Shown here piece by piece: positions 45,751 to 54,290 of a stretch of DNA of 64,000 nt. The DNA comes from Pseudomonadota bacterium (GTDB taxonomy: Bacteria > Desulfobacterota > Desulfobulbia > Desulfobulbales > JAGXFP01). The stretch is from the NCBI GenBank assembly GCA_018814305.1, contig JAHJAA010000037.1, positions 33,486 through 97,485 on the forward strand. Direction: 5' to 3'. The position numbers and the translations under genes are program-made. The number at the start of each line of letters is the position of its first letter. Position 1 is the first letter of the stretch. The notes beneath the pieces were generated by a model. It saw only the letters and a program-made list of their open reading frames with translations. It searched no databases and had not been told where the DNA came from.

Positions 45751-46778
45751 TGGCGGATACTGGCGATAACATCAGGTACGTTTATTTCCGCCAGACAGGA
45801 CCGACCGCACCGCCCACACCCCACACACAACGATTCTTCAAAGGCCTCCACAAAGCCCCTATGCTTATGATAATAGCGATATTTGAGTCTTGAGGCGCTT
45901 TCCGGCCGGAAGTTATGCCCTCCAGCCACCTCGGCAAAATCCACCAGATTACAGGAGTGAAGCTGTTTTTCCTTGCGGGCGCTGGAAAGATCCAAGGCCA
46001 CGGTTTCTTCAACCCCGTAACAATAACAGGTGGGACAAACGTTGGCGCAGGTTCCGCAGGACAGACATCGGGCCCCCCAATCCTTCCAGACCGGCGACTC
46101 GAATTCCAGATCAAGGATCTTGGTGAGATCGGAGGTTTCCACATGGGCCACAAAGGCCGCGTTCATGGCGGTATTTTTGTCCAGATACAGATCATGGTCG
46201 GAATCCGCAGGGTCGGACAAGGACAAACCTTTCAGAAACTGAAAGGCCTTTGCCGAACGAATCTCAACGAAGTACCTTTCACCCAGGTCGGTCAAGAAAA
46301 GATCGAAGCCGGTCAAGGCGGTATCGGTGCCCATGGAACGACAGAAGCAGGAGGACAGGGGGATACAGTCAATCCCGATGATAAACATATTCCGCCGCTT
46401 GGCGGCATAATAAGGGGTCGGATAGACCGAACCCATCAGAACCTTGTCCAGTTTATTCAGGGCATTGATGTCACAGGCATGTAAACCGAAAAGGACAAAG
46501 GGCCGCTCTATATTGAAATCCACCTGCTTTTCCCAGGAGTCCTTGGTAATCCGGAAGGTACTGAGGGTTTCCCGATACGGCAGGACAAAGCGTTTGGCAG
46601 AATGAACCGTTGAGGTGAAATCAAGCCGGAGGGTATCAAAATCGGTGACTCGGGCAAAGTCAAACAGAGGGGTGCCAGCCCGGTTGTCACCCTTATGAAC
46701 CGGACCGATGATGTCATTCTCGGAGAGCGCCGCAAAGAGTCCGGCAAGTTCTGATTTTGGCAGAATCTTAAAGAGCAT
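45726..46778 (-). CDS. hydB: sulfhydrogenase beta subunit, two [4Fe-4S] clusters
   Basis: 350 residues. The last third carries two ferredoxin-like sets, CLSCGTCANVCPTCYCYGV and CVGCGRCGRSCLAEINVPDV, linked by a His/Arg-rich loop. The N-terminal two-thirds match the HydB/AnSulfite-reductase-A-type domain (GLHACDINALNKLDKVLMG, DCIPLSSCFC). It wires HydG to HydD. It is the first gene of hydBGDA. Its last 25 bases form one arm of the inverted repeat described separately. Confidence 0.9.
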   Translation of the reverse strand: MLFKILPKSELAGLFAALSENDIIGPVHKGDNRAGTPLFDFARVTDFDTLRLDFTSTVHSAKRFVLPYRETLSTFRITKDSWEKQVDFNIERPFVLFGLHACDINALNKLDKVLMGSVYPTPYYAAKRRNMFIIGIDCIPLSSCFCRSMGTDTALTGFDLFLTDLGERYFVEIRSAKAFQFLKGLSLSDPADSDHDLYLDKNTAMNAAFVAHVETSDLTKILDLEFESPVWKDWGARCLSCGTCANVCPTCYCYGVEETVALDLSSARKEKQLHSCNLVDFAEVAGGHNFRPESASRLKYRYYHKHRGFVEAFEESLCVGCGRCGRSCLAEINVPDVIASIRHEEMVSDR

Positions 46779-46912
46779 GGCTATTTTTCTCGACGTTATG
46801 GAGAGTTACGGTTCCTGACCAAAGTCTAGAAGATAAATTCCTCCAAAGTCAAATAAAATGAAATTGCATTCCTGGTGAAAAGGACCCACAATGGAGCCAT
46901 TCGAGTATCAAA

Positions 46913-46933
46913 GAACCGGTCGTACCGGTTCTC
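46913..46933. promoter_or_regulatory. palindrome in the hydB divergent promoter region
   Basis: Perfect 8-bp inverted repeat AGAACCGG-TCGTA-CCGGTTCT between hydB and the divergent secreted-protein gene. It may be a regulator-binding site. No matching known consensus was recognised. Confidence 0.35.
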
Positions 46934-46976
46934 ACTGGAATAATTCGATATCATGACCAAGAGAAGGAGAAAGAAG

Positions 46977-47540
46977 ATGCGTCTGCAATGCACGGTTAAG
47001 GCTGTTCTGTCTGGAATGGTTCTGCTTATGACTCTCGGTCTGGCGCAAGGCCTGTTTGCTGCAGACACCGTCACCGGGGTCATCCTGGAAAGCGGCTTTT
47101 CCGGAGTGGTGGTCAAGGCCCCGGGGGAGAAAGCCGGGGTCAAGTACAACACCGGCCGGGAAACCGTTTATTCCCCCGATGACTACCGACCGCTGAAAGG
47201 AGACACGGTGACCCTGGCCTTCTACTCGAAAACGGCCCGCAACGACGAAGAGATCCTGGCGGTCTCCAACCTGACCCTGATCAAAAAAGACCCCAACCGC
47301 AAGGAACTGACCAGCCCGGCCACCGGAACCATTCAGGAAGTCGGCCGGCGGGGCATCCGCTTCGATTTCACCGAGATCGGCCAGGTGGCCACCATGGAAC
47401 AAAAACGGGGAATGGAGACAGTCCCCGATGGCTGGAAACCGGCAGCCGGCGACAAAGTAACGGTCACCTTTGAGTCGGTCAAGGCCCGCTTCGGCAACAA
47501 AATCGTTCTGGTCATCAGCAAAATGGAAAAAACCGACTAA
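46977..47540 (+). CDS. secreted protein of unknown function
   Basis: About 187 residues from the ATG at 46977, which has GAAGGAG upstream. The frame opens at 46953 with a basic stretch that would spoil the signal. A Sec signal (VLSGMVLLMTLGLAQGLFA, cleavage near FAAD) precedes two related beta-rich halves: VTGVILESGFSGVVVKAPG ... KGDTVTLAFYSK and ATGTIQEVGRRGIRFDFTE ... AGDKVTVTFESV. This suggests an internal duplication of an OB- or SH3-like unit. It probably works in the periplasm. No family is recognised. Confidence 0.65.
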   Translation: MRLQCTVKAVLSGMVLLMTLGLAQGLFAADTVTGVILESGFSGVVVKAPGEKAGVKYNTGRETVYSPDDYRPLKGDTVTLAFYSKTARNDEEILAVSNLTLIKKDPNRKELTSPATGTIQEVGRRGIRFDFTEIGQVATMEQKRGMETVPDGWKPAAGDKVTVTFESVKARFGNKIVLVISKMEKTD

Positions 47541-47770
47541 CCAACAATTTTTCATCTACCCCCAAGTGAGAGGCGAAAGCCTCTCACCCCTCACCTCCGT
47601 CAACCAACAAAACCAATCCAACCAATTAAACCAGTCCCCCCTCTTGACAAAACAATCCCCACTGCGATGTAATCGAATCGTGGGGGAAAACAGCTTGGCC
47701 ATTATTCACGGCGCGACCGGCTCCCGAAGGGTCGGTCCCCGTTCATTTCCATCTTTTCGGAGGGAAAACC

Positions 47771-49081
47771 ATGAATTCGCCCACCGCCTTTAAAGGCTAT
47801 CACGTTGCCGCCGCCGGCACGGGAATCAATCTGGCCCTCGGGGTGCTCTACACCTGGAGCATCTTCAAAGACGCCATCCGCCAATCCATATCCACTGGAG
47901 GGGTTGGAAGTTTCAACTGGGAACTAGCCAGATTAAACGACCCGTACGCCCTCTGCTGCCTGGTCTTTGCCCTGATGATGATCGTCGCTGGTCGCTGTCA
48001 GGACCGATTCGGACCACGGACCACGGCCATCACCGGTGGGGTCCTGGTCGGGATCGGCTTTATCTGGATCTCCCAGAGTACCGCCTACCTGAGCTGGGTC
48101 CTGGGTTTTGGGGTTTTGGTGGGAAGCGGGATTGCCTTTGGGTATGCCTCGGCCACTCCTCCGGCCATGAAATGGTTTCCGCCCAACCGGACCGGCATTG
48201 TCGCCGGGATCGTGGTTTCCGGATTCGGGCTGGCCTCGGTGTATATCGCTCCCCTGGCCAAATACCTCCTCAACCAATGGGGACTGCAGGGAGCCATGCT
48301 TTTTTTCGGAATCGCCTTTCTGCTGGTGGTAAGCACCCTGGCCCTGTTCCTGGTCAATCCCCCAACGGAATATGTCCCCCCTGGCTTTGTTTGCCGTCGG
48401 CAAAGGACCGAACACCACCAAAAGGCCCGCGAAAAATTCGTTGAACATGAGGTCCCCCCCCTGACCATGCTCAAGACCCCGACCTTCTGGTTACTGTGGA
48501 CCATCTACTTTATCGGGGCCGGCACCGGTCTCATGGTCATCGGCAGTGTGGCCGGGATGGCCAAGGCCAGCCTGGGAGCCAACGCCTTTCTCGCCGTGGC
48601 CTTTCTCGCCGTGGGCAACGCCGCCGGACGAGTGGTTGCCGGCTCCGTATCGGATAAAATCGGTCGGGGCAAGACCCTGGCCGGGATCTTTTTCTTCCAG
48701 GCCGTGCTGATGTCGGCAGCCGTTCCCGTCACCACCCAGGGCGGTTCCAACGCCCTGCTCCTCGTTCTCCTGACCAGCCTGATCGGCTTCAACTACGGGG
48801 CCAATCTGGCAATCTTTCCCTCCTTTGCCAAGGACCTCTGGGGAATCAAGAATTTTGGGGTCAATTACGGCCTGCTGTTCACCGCCTGGGGCCTCGGCGG
48901 CTTTGTAATGAGCAAGGCCTCCCAGATGCTCATTGCCAGCTCCGGCGCCATGACCGATGCCTTTAAAGCCGCAACCATTCTCCTGCTCATCGGTGGTGGT
49001 CTTGCCTTCAGTATCCATAACGAAAGGGAGGCCAAGAGAAAGGAGATCAAAAAAAAGCTGGTGACCGCTGTTCAGACATGA
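47771..49081 (+). CDS. MFS transporter, oxalate/formate antiporter (OFA) family
   Basis: 436 residues with about 12 membrane helices. OFA-type features are the N-terminal GINLALGVLYTWSIFKDAI, GRCQDRFGPR in the first cytoplasmic loop, GFGYASATPPAMKWFPPNRTGIVAGI with the family-typical A-T-P-x-x-K-W-F-P, and GRVVAGSVSDKIGR in the second half. Members exchange formate, oxalate or other small monocarboxylates. GGAGG precedes the ATG. The next gene is a GlcD-like oxidase, so a 2-hydroxyacid such as lactate or glycolate is a possible substrate, by inference. Confidence 0.88.
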   Translation: MNSPTAFKGYHVAAAGTGINLALGVLYTWSIFKDAIRQSISTGGVGSFNWELARLNDPYALCCLVFALMMIVAGRCQDRFGPRTTAITGGVLVGIGFIWISQSTAYLSWVLGFGVLVGSGIAFGYASATPPAMKWFPPNRTGIVAGIVVSGFGLASVYIAPLAKYLLNQWGLQGAMLFFGIAFLLVVSTLALFLVNPPTEYVPPGFVCRRQRTEHHQKAREKFVEHEVPPLTMLKTPTFWLLWTIYFIGAGTGLMVIGSVAGMAKASLGANAFLAVAFLAVGNAAGRVVAGSVSDKIGRGKTLAGIFFFQAVLMSAAVPVTTQGGSNALLLVLLTSLIGFNYGANLAIFPSFAKDLWGIKNFGVNYGLLFTAWGLGGFVMSKASQMLIASSGAMTDAFKAATILLLIGGGLAFSIHNEREAKRKEIKKKLVTAVQT

Positions 49082-49186
49082 CAGGCCTCTCGCCGGAGCC
49101 AGTAATCTGCCCCATGTTTCTCCTGCTTGACAAGACCTTGGACTTGCCGATAAAGTCTGGGCTCATCCTCAACAGTGGAGAAACAT

Positions 49187-50623
49187 GTGGCCCGGCACAA
49201 GCATCAGGATACCTTTCCCCCAACATCCATTGACCAAGAATTGCTCAAGAACCTCCGGGCCATTGTCGGTGCAAAGCATCTGAGCACCACCCCGGAAGAT
49301 CGACTCTGTTATTCCTATGACGGCACCGGGCAAGAATTCCTACCCGATGCCGTGATCTTTCCCGGGTCCACCGAGGAGGTCAGCCGGATCATGGCCTTGG
49401 CGAATCAGGTCGGACTGCCGGTGGTACCCCGAGGGGCCGGATCCGGAATGACCGGAGGATCGCTGGCGGTGCAGGGCGGATTGATCTTGGCCATGAGCCG
49501 GTTCAACAAAATCATTGAAATCGACCGGGAAAACCAGATCGGGGTGGTCGAACCGGGAGTAATCACCGGCGAGTTCCAGGATCGGGTCCAAGCGGAGGGG
49601 TTATTCTATCCGCCCGATCCGGCCAGTCGTCAATTCTGTTCCATCGGCGGCAACGTGGCCGAATGCGCCGGGGGTCCCAGGGCGGTCAAATATGGGGTAA
49701 CCCGCGATTACGTTCTAGGGCTCGAGGCGGTCCTCCCCTCGGGCGCGGTGGTCAAAACGGGGGTCCGCACCGCCAAGGGCGTAGCCGGATACGATCTCAC
49801 CCGACTCTTGGTGGGTTCAGAAGGCACCCTGGCGGTAATCACCCGCATTACCCTCAAACTTCTGGCTCTACCCACCGCCACCACCACCTTTCAGTTAATC
49901 TTTGACGATCTTCACCAGGCCGTCACCCTGGTCAGTCGGCTGCTGAACCGGATGACCCCGGCAACCCTTGAATACCTTGACCACACCGTGCTCAACCTGG
50001 TCAAAAGCGATCTCCCCGGGCCACTTCCAGCCGGGGCCACGGCCATGCTGATCATTGAACTGGACGGCGACCCTGAGTCCGTCGCCCTGCAAAGCCGGAA
50101 TTTAAAATCATTTGTTCAGGGCCATGAGGGTCTGTCTGCCATCCATGAAGCAGCAACCCCGGCCGAGGCCGAGACCCTATGGGCAGCCCGCCGAGCCATC
50201 TCCCCCGCCACCTTCCGCCTTAAACCCCATAAGATCAGCGAGGACGTGGTTGTCCCCCGCAACCGCATCCCTCAACTGGTTGCAACCACTGAAGCTCTGG
50301 CCGATCGCTTCGGATTGACCATCCTGACCTTCGGCCATGCCGGGGACGGCAATATCCACGTAAATATCATGTTGGACCGGAATGACCCGGTCGAACAGGG
50401 CAAGGCCCACGAAGCCAGGGGCCTTTTGTTCGAGGCGGTCATCGCCCTGGGTGGCACCATCACCGGAGAGCACGGGGTGGGCATAACCAAGGCGGATTTT
50501 CTCGACAACGAGATCGACCGTTCCACCATGGCTTTGATGCGGGCCATTAAACACACCTTCGACCCGAACAACATCCTCAACCCGGGCAAGATCTTCCCAG
50601 TGGGAGATCGCAGCGTGCGGTAA
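49187..50623 (+). CDS. GlcD-like FAD-linked 2-hydroxyacid dehydrogenase
   Basis: About 478 residues. The FAD_binding_4 domain shows VPRGAGSGMTGGSLA near residue 85 and the GVVEPGVITGEF, SIGGNVAECAGGPRAVKYG and YDLTRLLVGSEGTLAVIT stretches. The C-terminal FAD-oxidase domain shows FGHAGDGNIHVNIM and GGTITGEHGVGI. Such enzymes oxidise D-lactate or glycolate to the keto acid. A GTG at 49187 (GGAG upstream) is preferred over GTG 49175. No LldEFG- or GlcEF-type Fe-S partner adjoins, so the electron acceptor is unknown. It follows the OFA transporter by about 100 bp. Confidence 0.88.
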   Translation: MARHKHQDTFPPTSIDQELLKNLRAIVGAKHLSTTPEDRLCYSYDGTGQEFLPDAVIFPGSTEEVSRIMALANQVGLPVVPRGAGSGMTGGSLAVQGGLILAMSRFNKIIEIDRENQIGVVEPGVITGEFQDRVQAEGLFYPPDPASRQFCSIGGNVAECAGGPRAVKYGVTRDYVLGLEAVLPSGAVVKTGVRTAKGVAGYDLTRLLVGSEGTLAVITRITLKLLALPTATTTFQLIFDDLHQAVTLVSRLLNRMTPATLEYLDHTVLNLVKSDLPGPLPAGATAMLIIELDGDPESVALQSRNLKSFVQGHEGLSAIHEAATPAEAETLWAARRAISPATFRLKPHKISEDVVVPRNRIPQLVATTEALADRFGLTILTFGHAGDGNIHVNIMLDRNDPVEQGKAHEARGLLFEAVIALGGTITGEHGVGITKADFLDNEIDRSTMALMRAIKHTFDPNNILNPGKIFPVGDRSVR

Positions 50624-50663
50624 CCATTATTCGAAGGAATACGACGACCCTGAATAAAAAGGT

Positions 50664-50693
50664 TTGACAAGCACCGACAAAGTCAGCTATATA
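50664..50693 (+). promoter_or_regulatory. sigma-70-type promoter of rpsU
   Basis: TTGACA at 50664-50669 and TATATA at 50688-50693 with 18-bp spacing, about 60 bp before the rpsU start codon. Confidence 0.65.
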
Positions 50694-50754
50694 AATGGTT
50701 TTTCCCGAGTCCAATACCAGGACATTTTTTGGTTCTATATTATCAGGAGAAGAC

Positions 50755-50946
50755 ATGATCACCGTTGAAGTGAGAGGAGATGTGGAGCAAGCGCTGCGCT
50801 TTCTCAAAAAAAAGTTACAGCTGGATGGCATCAAGAAAGAACTCAAACGCCGTGAGCATTATGAAAAACCGAGCGTAAAACGCCGTCGCAAGCAAGCTGA
50901 AGCCAAGCGTAAACTTCGCAAACTGGTCAGTCGCTCCGTCGTCTAA
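50755..50946 (+). CDS. rpsU: 30S ribosomal protein S21
   Basis: 63 residues from the ATG at 50755. The sequence [20 protein letters not shown], then [20 protein letters not shown] and a basic tail, is a standard S21. The frame opens earlier (50695), but that part overlaps the promoter. S21 binds the small subunit and helps initiation. It is preceded by a strong promoter and followed 23 bp later by xerC. Confidence 0.95.
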   Translation: MITVEVRGDVEQALRFLKKKLQLDGIKKELKRREHYEKPSVKRRRKQAEAKRKLRKLVSRSVV

Positions 50947-50969
50947 TTCTCTGGCGCACCAGGGTCTGC

Positions 50970-51938
50970 ATGAAAAAACCGGCCATAACCGGCAGTAACC
51001 CTGGACAACCAGCAACGACACCCATCAGAAACAGGTCCACCCGATCACAATTCGATCAGGAAACGGACCTGTTTCTGCATTATCTTGCCGCCGAACGCCG
51101 CCTGGCGAAGAACACTGTTCTCTCATACCAAGCCGACCTCAACGCCTTTTTCAATCACCTGAATACCCGCCGGATCAGGAACCTTACCGCAGTAACCGCC
51201 GAAGAAATTCGCACCTTCCTGGCCAGCTGTCACCGCCAGGGCATATCCACCCGCAGTAATGCCCGGCGCATTTCCGCCCTCCGGGCCTTTTTCCATTATC
51301 TGATCCGGGAAGGAACAATCGAAACCGACCCCCTGGCGTTGATTGATCTCCCCAAACCCGGCCGAGCCCTGCCCAAGGTTCTCTCCCTTAATGAGGTTCA
51401 ACAACTCCTGGCAGCCCAATCGGAAAACGACCCGCTGGCCCTCCGCAACCAAGCCATGCTCCACCTGCTCTATGCCTCCGGCCTCAGGGTCTCTGAACTG
51501 GTGAATCTCCCCGTGTCCGGGGTCAATCTAACCCGCGGCACCGTTCGGATCTTCGGCAAGGGCGCCAAGGAGCGCATGGTTCCATTCGGCGATGAGGCCC
51601 GGACCAGAATAACGAGCTATCTCCGGATCGGCCGTCCCCTCCTGCTTAAAAAAAGACGCAGCGACACCCTGTTCATCACCAACCGGGGCAGGGGCATGAC
51701 CCGTCTCCGCTTTTGGCAGATCGTTCAGGAAACGGTCTTCACGACCGGAATCAACAAGAAAATCAGCCCCCACACCCTCCGCCATTCCTTTGCCACCCAC
51801 CTGCTTGAGCACGGCGCTGACCTGCGCTCGGTCCAGATCATGCTCGGCCATTCGGATATCGCCACCACCCAGATTTACACCCACGTGGACAGCGACCGGT
51901 TGAAGTCGATCCATAAGAAGTTCCATCCCCGCGGCTAA
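50970..51938 (+). CDS. xerC: tyrosine recombinase XerC/XerD-like
   Basis: 322 residues. An N-terminal SAM-like core-binding domain (FLHYLAAERRLAKNTVLSYQADL, about 32-120) is followed by the catalytic domain with the Arg of YASGLRVSELVNL, the HxxR of HTLRHSFATHLLEHG, the second His of LGHSDIATT and the Tyr nucleophile in QIYTHV. It resolves chromosome dimers at dif when paired with the other Xer protein. Which of XerC or XerD it is cannot be settled here. An N-terminal extension of about 30 residues is unusual. It may be co-transcribed with rpsU. Confidence 0.9.
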   Translation: MKKPAITGSNPGQPATTPIRNRSTRSQFDQETDLFLHYLAAERRLAKNTVLSYQADLNAFFNHLNTRRIRNLTAVTAEEIRTFLASCHRQGISTRSNARRISALRAFFHYLIREGTIETDPLALIDLPKPGRALPKVLSLNEVQQLLAAQSENDPLALRNQAMLHLLYASGLRVSELVNLPVSGVNLTRGTVRIFGKGAKERMVPFGDEARTRITSYLRIGRPLLLKKRRSDTLFITNRGRGMTRLRFWQIVQETVFTTGINKKISPHTLRHSFATHLLEHGADLRSVQIMLGHSDIATTQIYTHVDSDRLKSIHKKFHPRG

Positions 51939-52207
51939 CTGCCCCACCAACTTGATGGCACCGGGGAACGAACCTGAAGCGCTTTTCAGAGTATCCCATC
52001 ATCAATAGGAACTGAATGAGTTCCACCGTAATCCGAAGGTTCCCCAAAGCAGTTACCCTCCCCCACGAGTAGACACTCCAAACAGAATAGGAAAAAAACT
52101 GATGTATATTGAGATTTTGACAAACCAATCCACACCTGCATAGAATAGAGTGAAGAAGAAAGGACCCAGCCGTACTGCCAGAGAACATAACAAAACAGAG
52201 GTATCGA

Positions 52208-53491
52208 ATGGGGCAAAGACAGTCAACCCACCTGCGATTTACCGCAAAAAACAGCTCGTCTGCCGAGGGGAATGAAGCCATATCTCCCTCTCTTCGAGTG
52301 CTCCTCTGCATCCTCTCTGTCATTACTCTGGTGTTCTCGGTAGGCCCAACTCCCCCTGTTTTAGCAGCTGCAGCCCCTGCCCGACCAGTGTTTGTCGGCT
52401 TTGATGCGGAACAGGGCCACCTCACCAGCACCTCGGATGAGGCCATCAGCATCGGTATCCTGACGGCCATGGCGGAAATCAATACCCGGGGCGGGGTCCT
52501 CGACGGCCGCCCGCTCCAGTTGATCATCAAGGATAATCGGTCGGTGCCGGCCCGAGGGATCGAAAACATCCGGAAATTTGCCGCTATCCCTGATCTGCTG
52601 GCTGTGGTGGGCGGCAAGTTCTCGCCGGTGATCCTGGAAGAAATTCCGCTCCTCCACGAAACGAAGATGATCATGCTCGACGCCTGGGGAGCGGCCGATG
52701 GGATCATCGATAACGACCACAATCCGAATTACTGTTTTCGCCTCTCCCTGCGGGACAGCTGGGCCATCGAAACCATGATTACCCATGCTCAAAAGAAGGG
52801 GCTGAGCAAACTCGGAGTCCTCTTCCCCACCACCAGCTGGGGGCGCAGTAACGACCAGGCGATCCGACATTACGTCAGCCTGCACCCAGAGATCACCATT
52901 ACCCAGAGCCAATGGTATCACTGGGGTGACCAATCCCTCCTTGATCATTATCAGCTGGTCCTCGGCTCCGGCGCCGAAGCGGTCCTGCTCATTGCCAACG
53001 AAGCGGAAGGATCCATTCTGGTCAAAGAGGTGGCCGCACTTCCGCCGGAGCAACGCTTTCCGATCATCAGTCATTGGGGAGTCAGCGGTGGCAATTTTGT
53101 CACCATGGCAGGCAAGGCCATTGAAGAGCTCGATTTTTCGGTGGTCCAGACCTTCAGTTTTTTTGACCAACGCCGAGAAGAGCAGAAACGGACCTTTTAT
53201 AAGACCGCTGGCCTCCTCTTTCAGATCCACGGCCCGGAGGATGTAGTCTCCCCGGTGGGGGCGGCCCAGGCCTACGACCTTATCCATATCCTGGCCCTGG
53301 CCGTCAACCGAGCGGGAACAACGGATCGTGCAAAAATCCGGGCCGCGCTGGAACAGGTGACCAAATATGACGGCCTAATCAAGTTCTACCAGCAGCCGTT
53401 CAGCCCGGAACGCCATGAAGCCTTGGCCCCGAAAGATCTGTTCATGGGCACTTTCAGGATGGACGGTAGTATCCATCGGATCGAGCCATAA
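52208..53491 (+). CDS. periplasmic binding protein (Leu/Ile/Val type) of a sensory block
   Basis: 427 residues. A long N-terminus with a signal segment (LRVLLCILSVITLVFSVG) is followed by a type I periplasmic-binding fold (Peripla_BP_6): VFVGFDAEQGHLTSTSDEA, GILTAMAEINTRGGVLDGRPLQLI, LLAVVGGKFSPVI, then GLSKLGVLFPTTSWGRSND. No ABC permease or ATPase genes are near. Instead the sensor-kinase gene starts two bases after its stop, so it probably presents ligand to that kinase. The ligand is likely an amino acid or similar. Confidence 0.85.
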   Translation: MGQRQSTHLRFTAKNSSSAEGNEAISPSLRVLLCILSVITLVFSVGPTPPVLAAAAPARPVFVGFDAEQGHLTSTSDEAISIGILTAMAEINTRGGVLDGRPLQLIIKDNRSVPARGIENIRKFAAIPDLLAVVGGKFSPVILEEIPLLHETKMIMLDAWGAADGIIDNDHNPNYCFRLSLRDSWAIETMITHAQKKGLSKLGVLFPTTSWGRSNDQAIRHYVSLHPEITITQSQWYHWGDQSLLDHYQLVLGSGAEAVLLIANEAEGSILVKEVAALPPEQRFPIISHWGVSGGNFVTMAGKAIEELDFSVVQTFSFFDQRREEQKRTFYKTAGLLFQIHGPEDVVSPVGAAQAYDLIHILALAVNRAGTTDRAKIRAALEQVTKYDGLIKFYQQPFSPERHEALAPKDLFMGTFRMDGSIHRIEP

Positions 53492-53492
53492 A

Positions 53493-54290
53493 ATGGTCTT
53501 CTTCAGCAAACTCTCCAGCAAGATCACCCTGGCGGCCTCGCTGCTCACCATGACCCTCGTTCTGATGCTGGGTGGCAGCAGTTACCTTTTTGCCTATCGT
53601 AATATCCATGACCAGATCAGAGAGCGGATCAACTTTGAGTCAACCATCATCACCAACCGCTTTGAACTCCTGCTGGACACCATCTCCCACGACATCAAAA
53701 ATATCGCCCAGAACCTGATTATGGTCAACGCCCTCATCGACTCGGAAGGCCGGGAGGTGTACGTCAAACCATTTCTGGAAAGCTACCGTCTGCCCGAAAA
53801 CCTACCTTGCCATCTCTCCCTCTGCGATTTTCAGGGGAAACCACTGATAACCTGCGGCTGCCCCGGAGAAAAAGCAGAGGCCTATGATGAACCCGCTCTC
53901 CTGGAAACGGTCATCAATCAGGGCAAACCTCTGGCCATGATGCGTCTGGAAGAAGGCCAGCAGACCTTGATTATCATTCATCCAGTACTCTATACCGCAA
54001 CCGGTCGAGCGGAAGGTATGATTGTCCTGGAAACACCGTTCGATGCCTTTGCTGCGGTGATGCTGGATCCGGCCCTCCGCACCAGCCGTGACCAGAACAT
54101 CCGTTTCACCACCTCCAACCAAGAGATCTGGAGTCTCAATTCCACTGGGTCTGATCATTCCCATCCCCTGATCAGTCAGTTCAATCTGCACTCCCCCCTA
54201 GACTCCCTGCAGATGACCATGTTCTACGATGTCTCTGATCGGAAAGACCTCCAAGCCCTGTCCCATGGTTATTACGGGTCTACCTTTTGA
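53493..54290 (+). CDS. sensor kinase N-terminal half: TM and periplasmic sensor domain (split gene)
   Basis: 265 residues from an ATG one base after the binding-protein stop. It has a membrane helix at about 9-30 (ITLAASLLTMTLVLMLGGSS) and a periplasmic domain of about 225 residues with SHDIKNIAQNLIMVNALID and LEEGQQTLIIIHPVLYT, a double-Cache-like layout. It ends in SHGYYGSTF where the second helix should start. That helix and the kinase follow at once in another frame (54287). One missing base near 54273-54278 would fuse them (reading YYRVYLLIGALI), so this is probably one gene with a frameshift. The stop overlaps the TTG of the next frame. Confidence 0.6.
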   Translation: MVFFSKLSSKITLAASLLTMTLVLMLGGSSYLFAYRNIHDQIRERINFESTIITNRFELLLDTISHDIKNIAQNLIMVNALIDSEGREVYVKPFLESYRLPENLPCHLSLCDFQGKPLITCGCPGEKAEAYDEPALLETVINQGKPLAMMRLEEGQQTLIIIHPVLYTATGRAEGMIVLETPFDAFAAVMLDPALRTSRDQNIRFTTSNQEIWSLNSTGSDHSHPLISQFNLHSPLDSLQMTMFYDVSDRKDLQALSHGYYGSTF

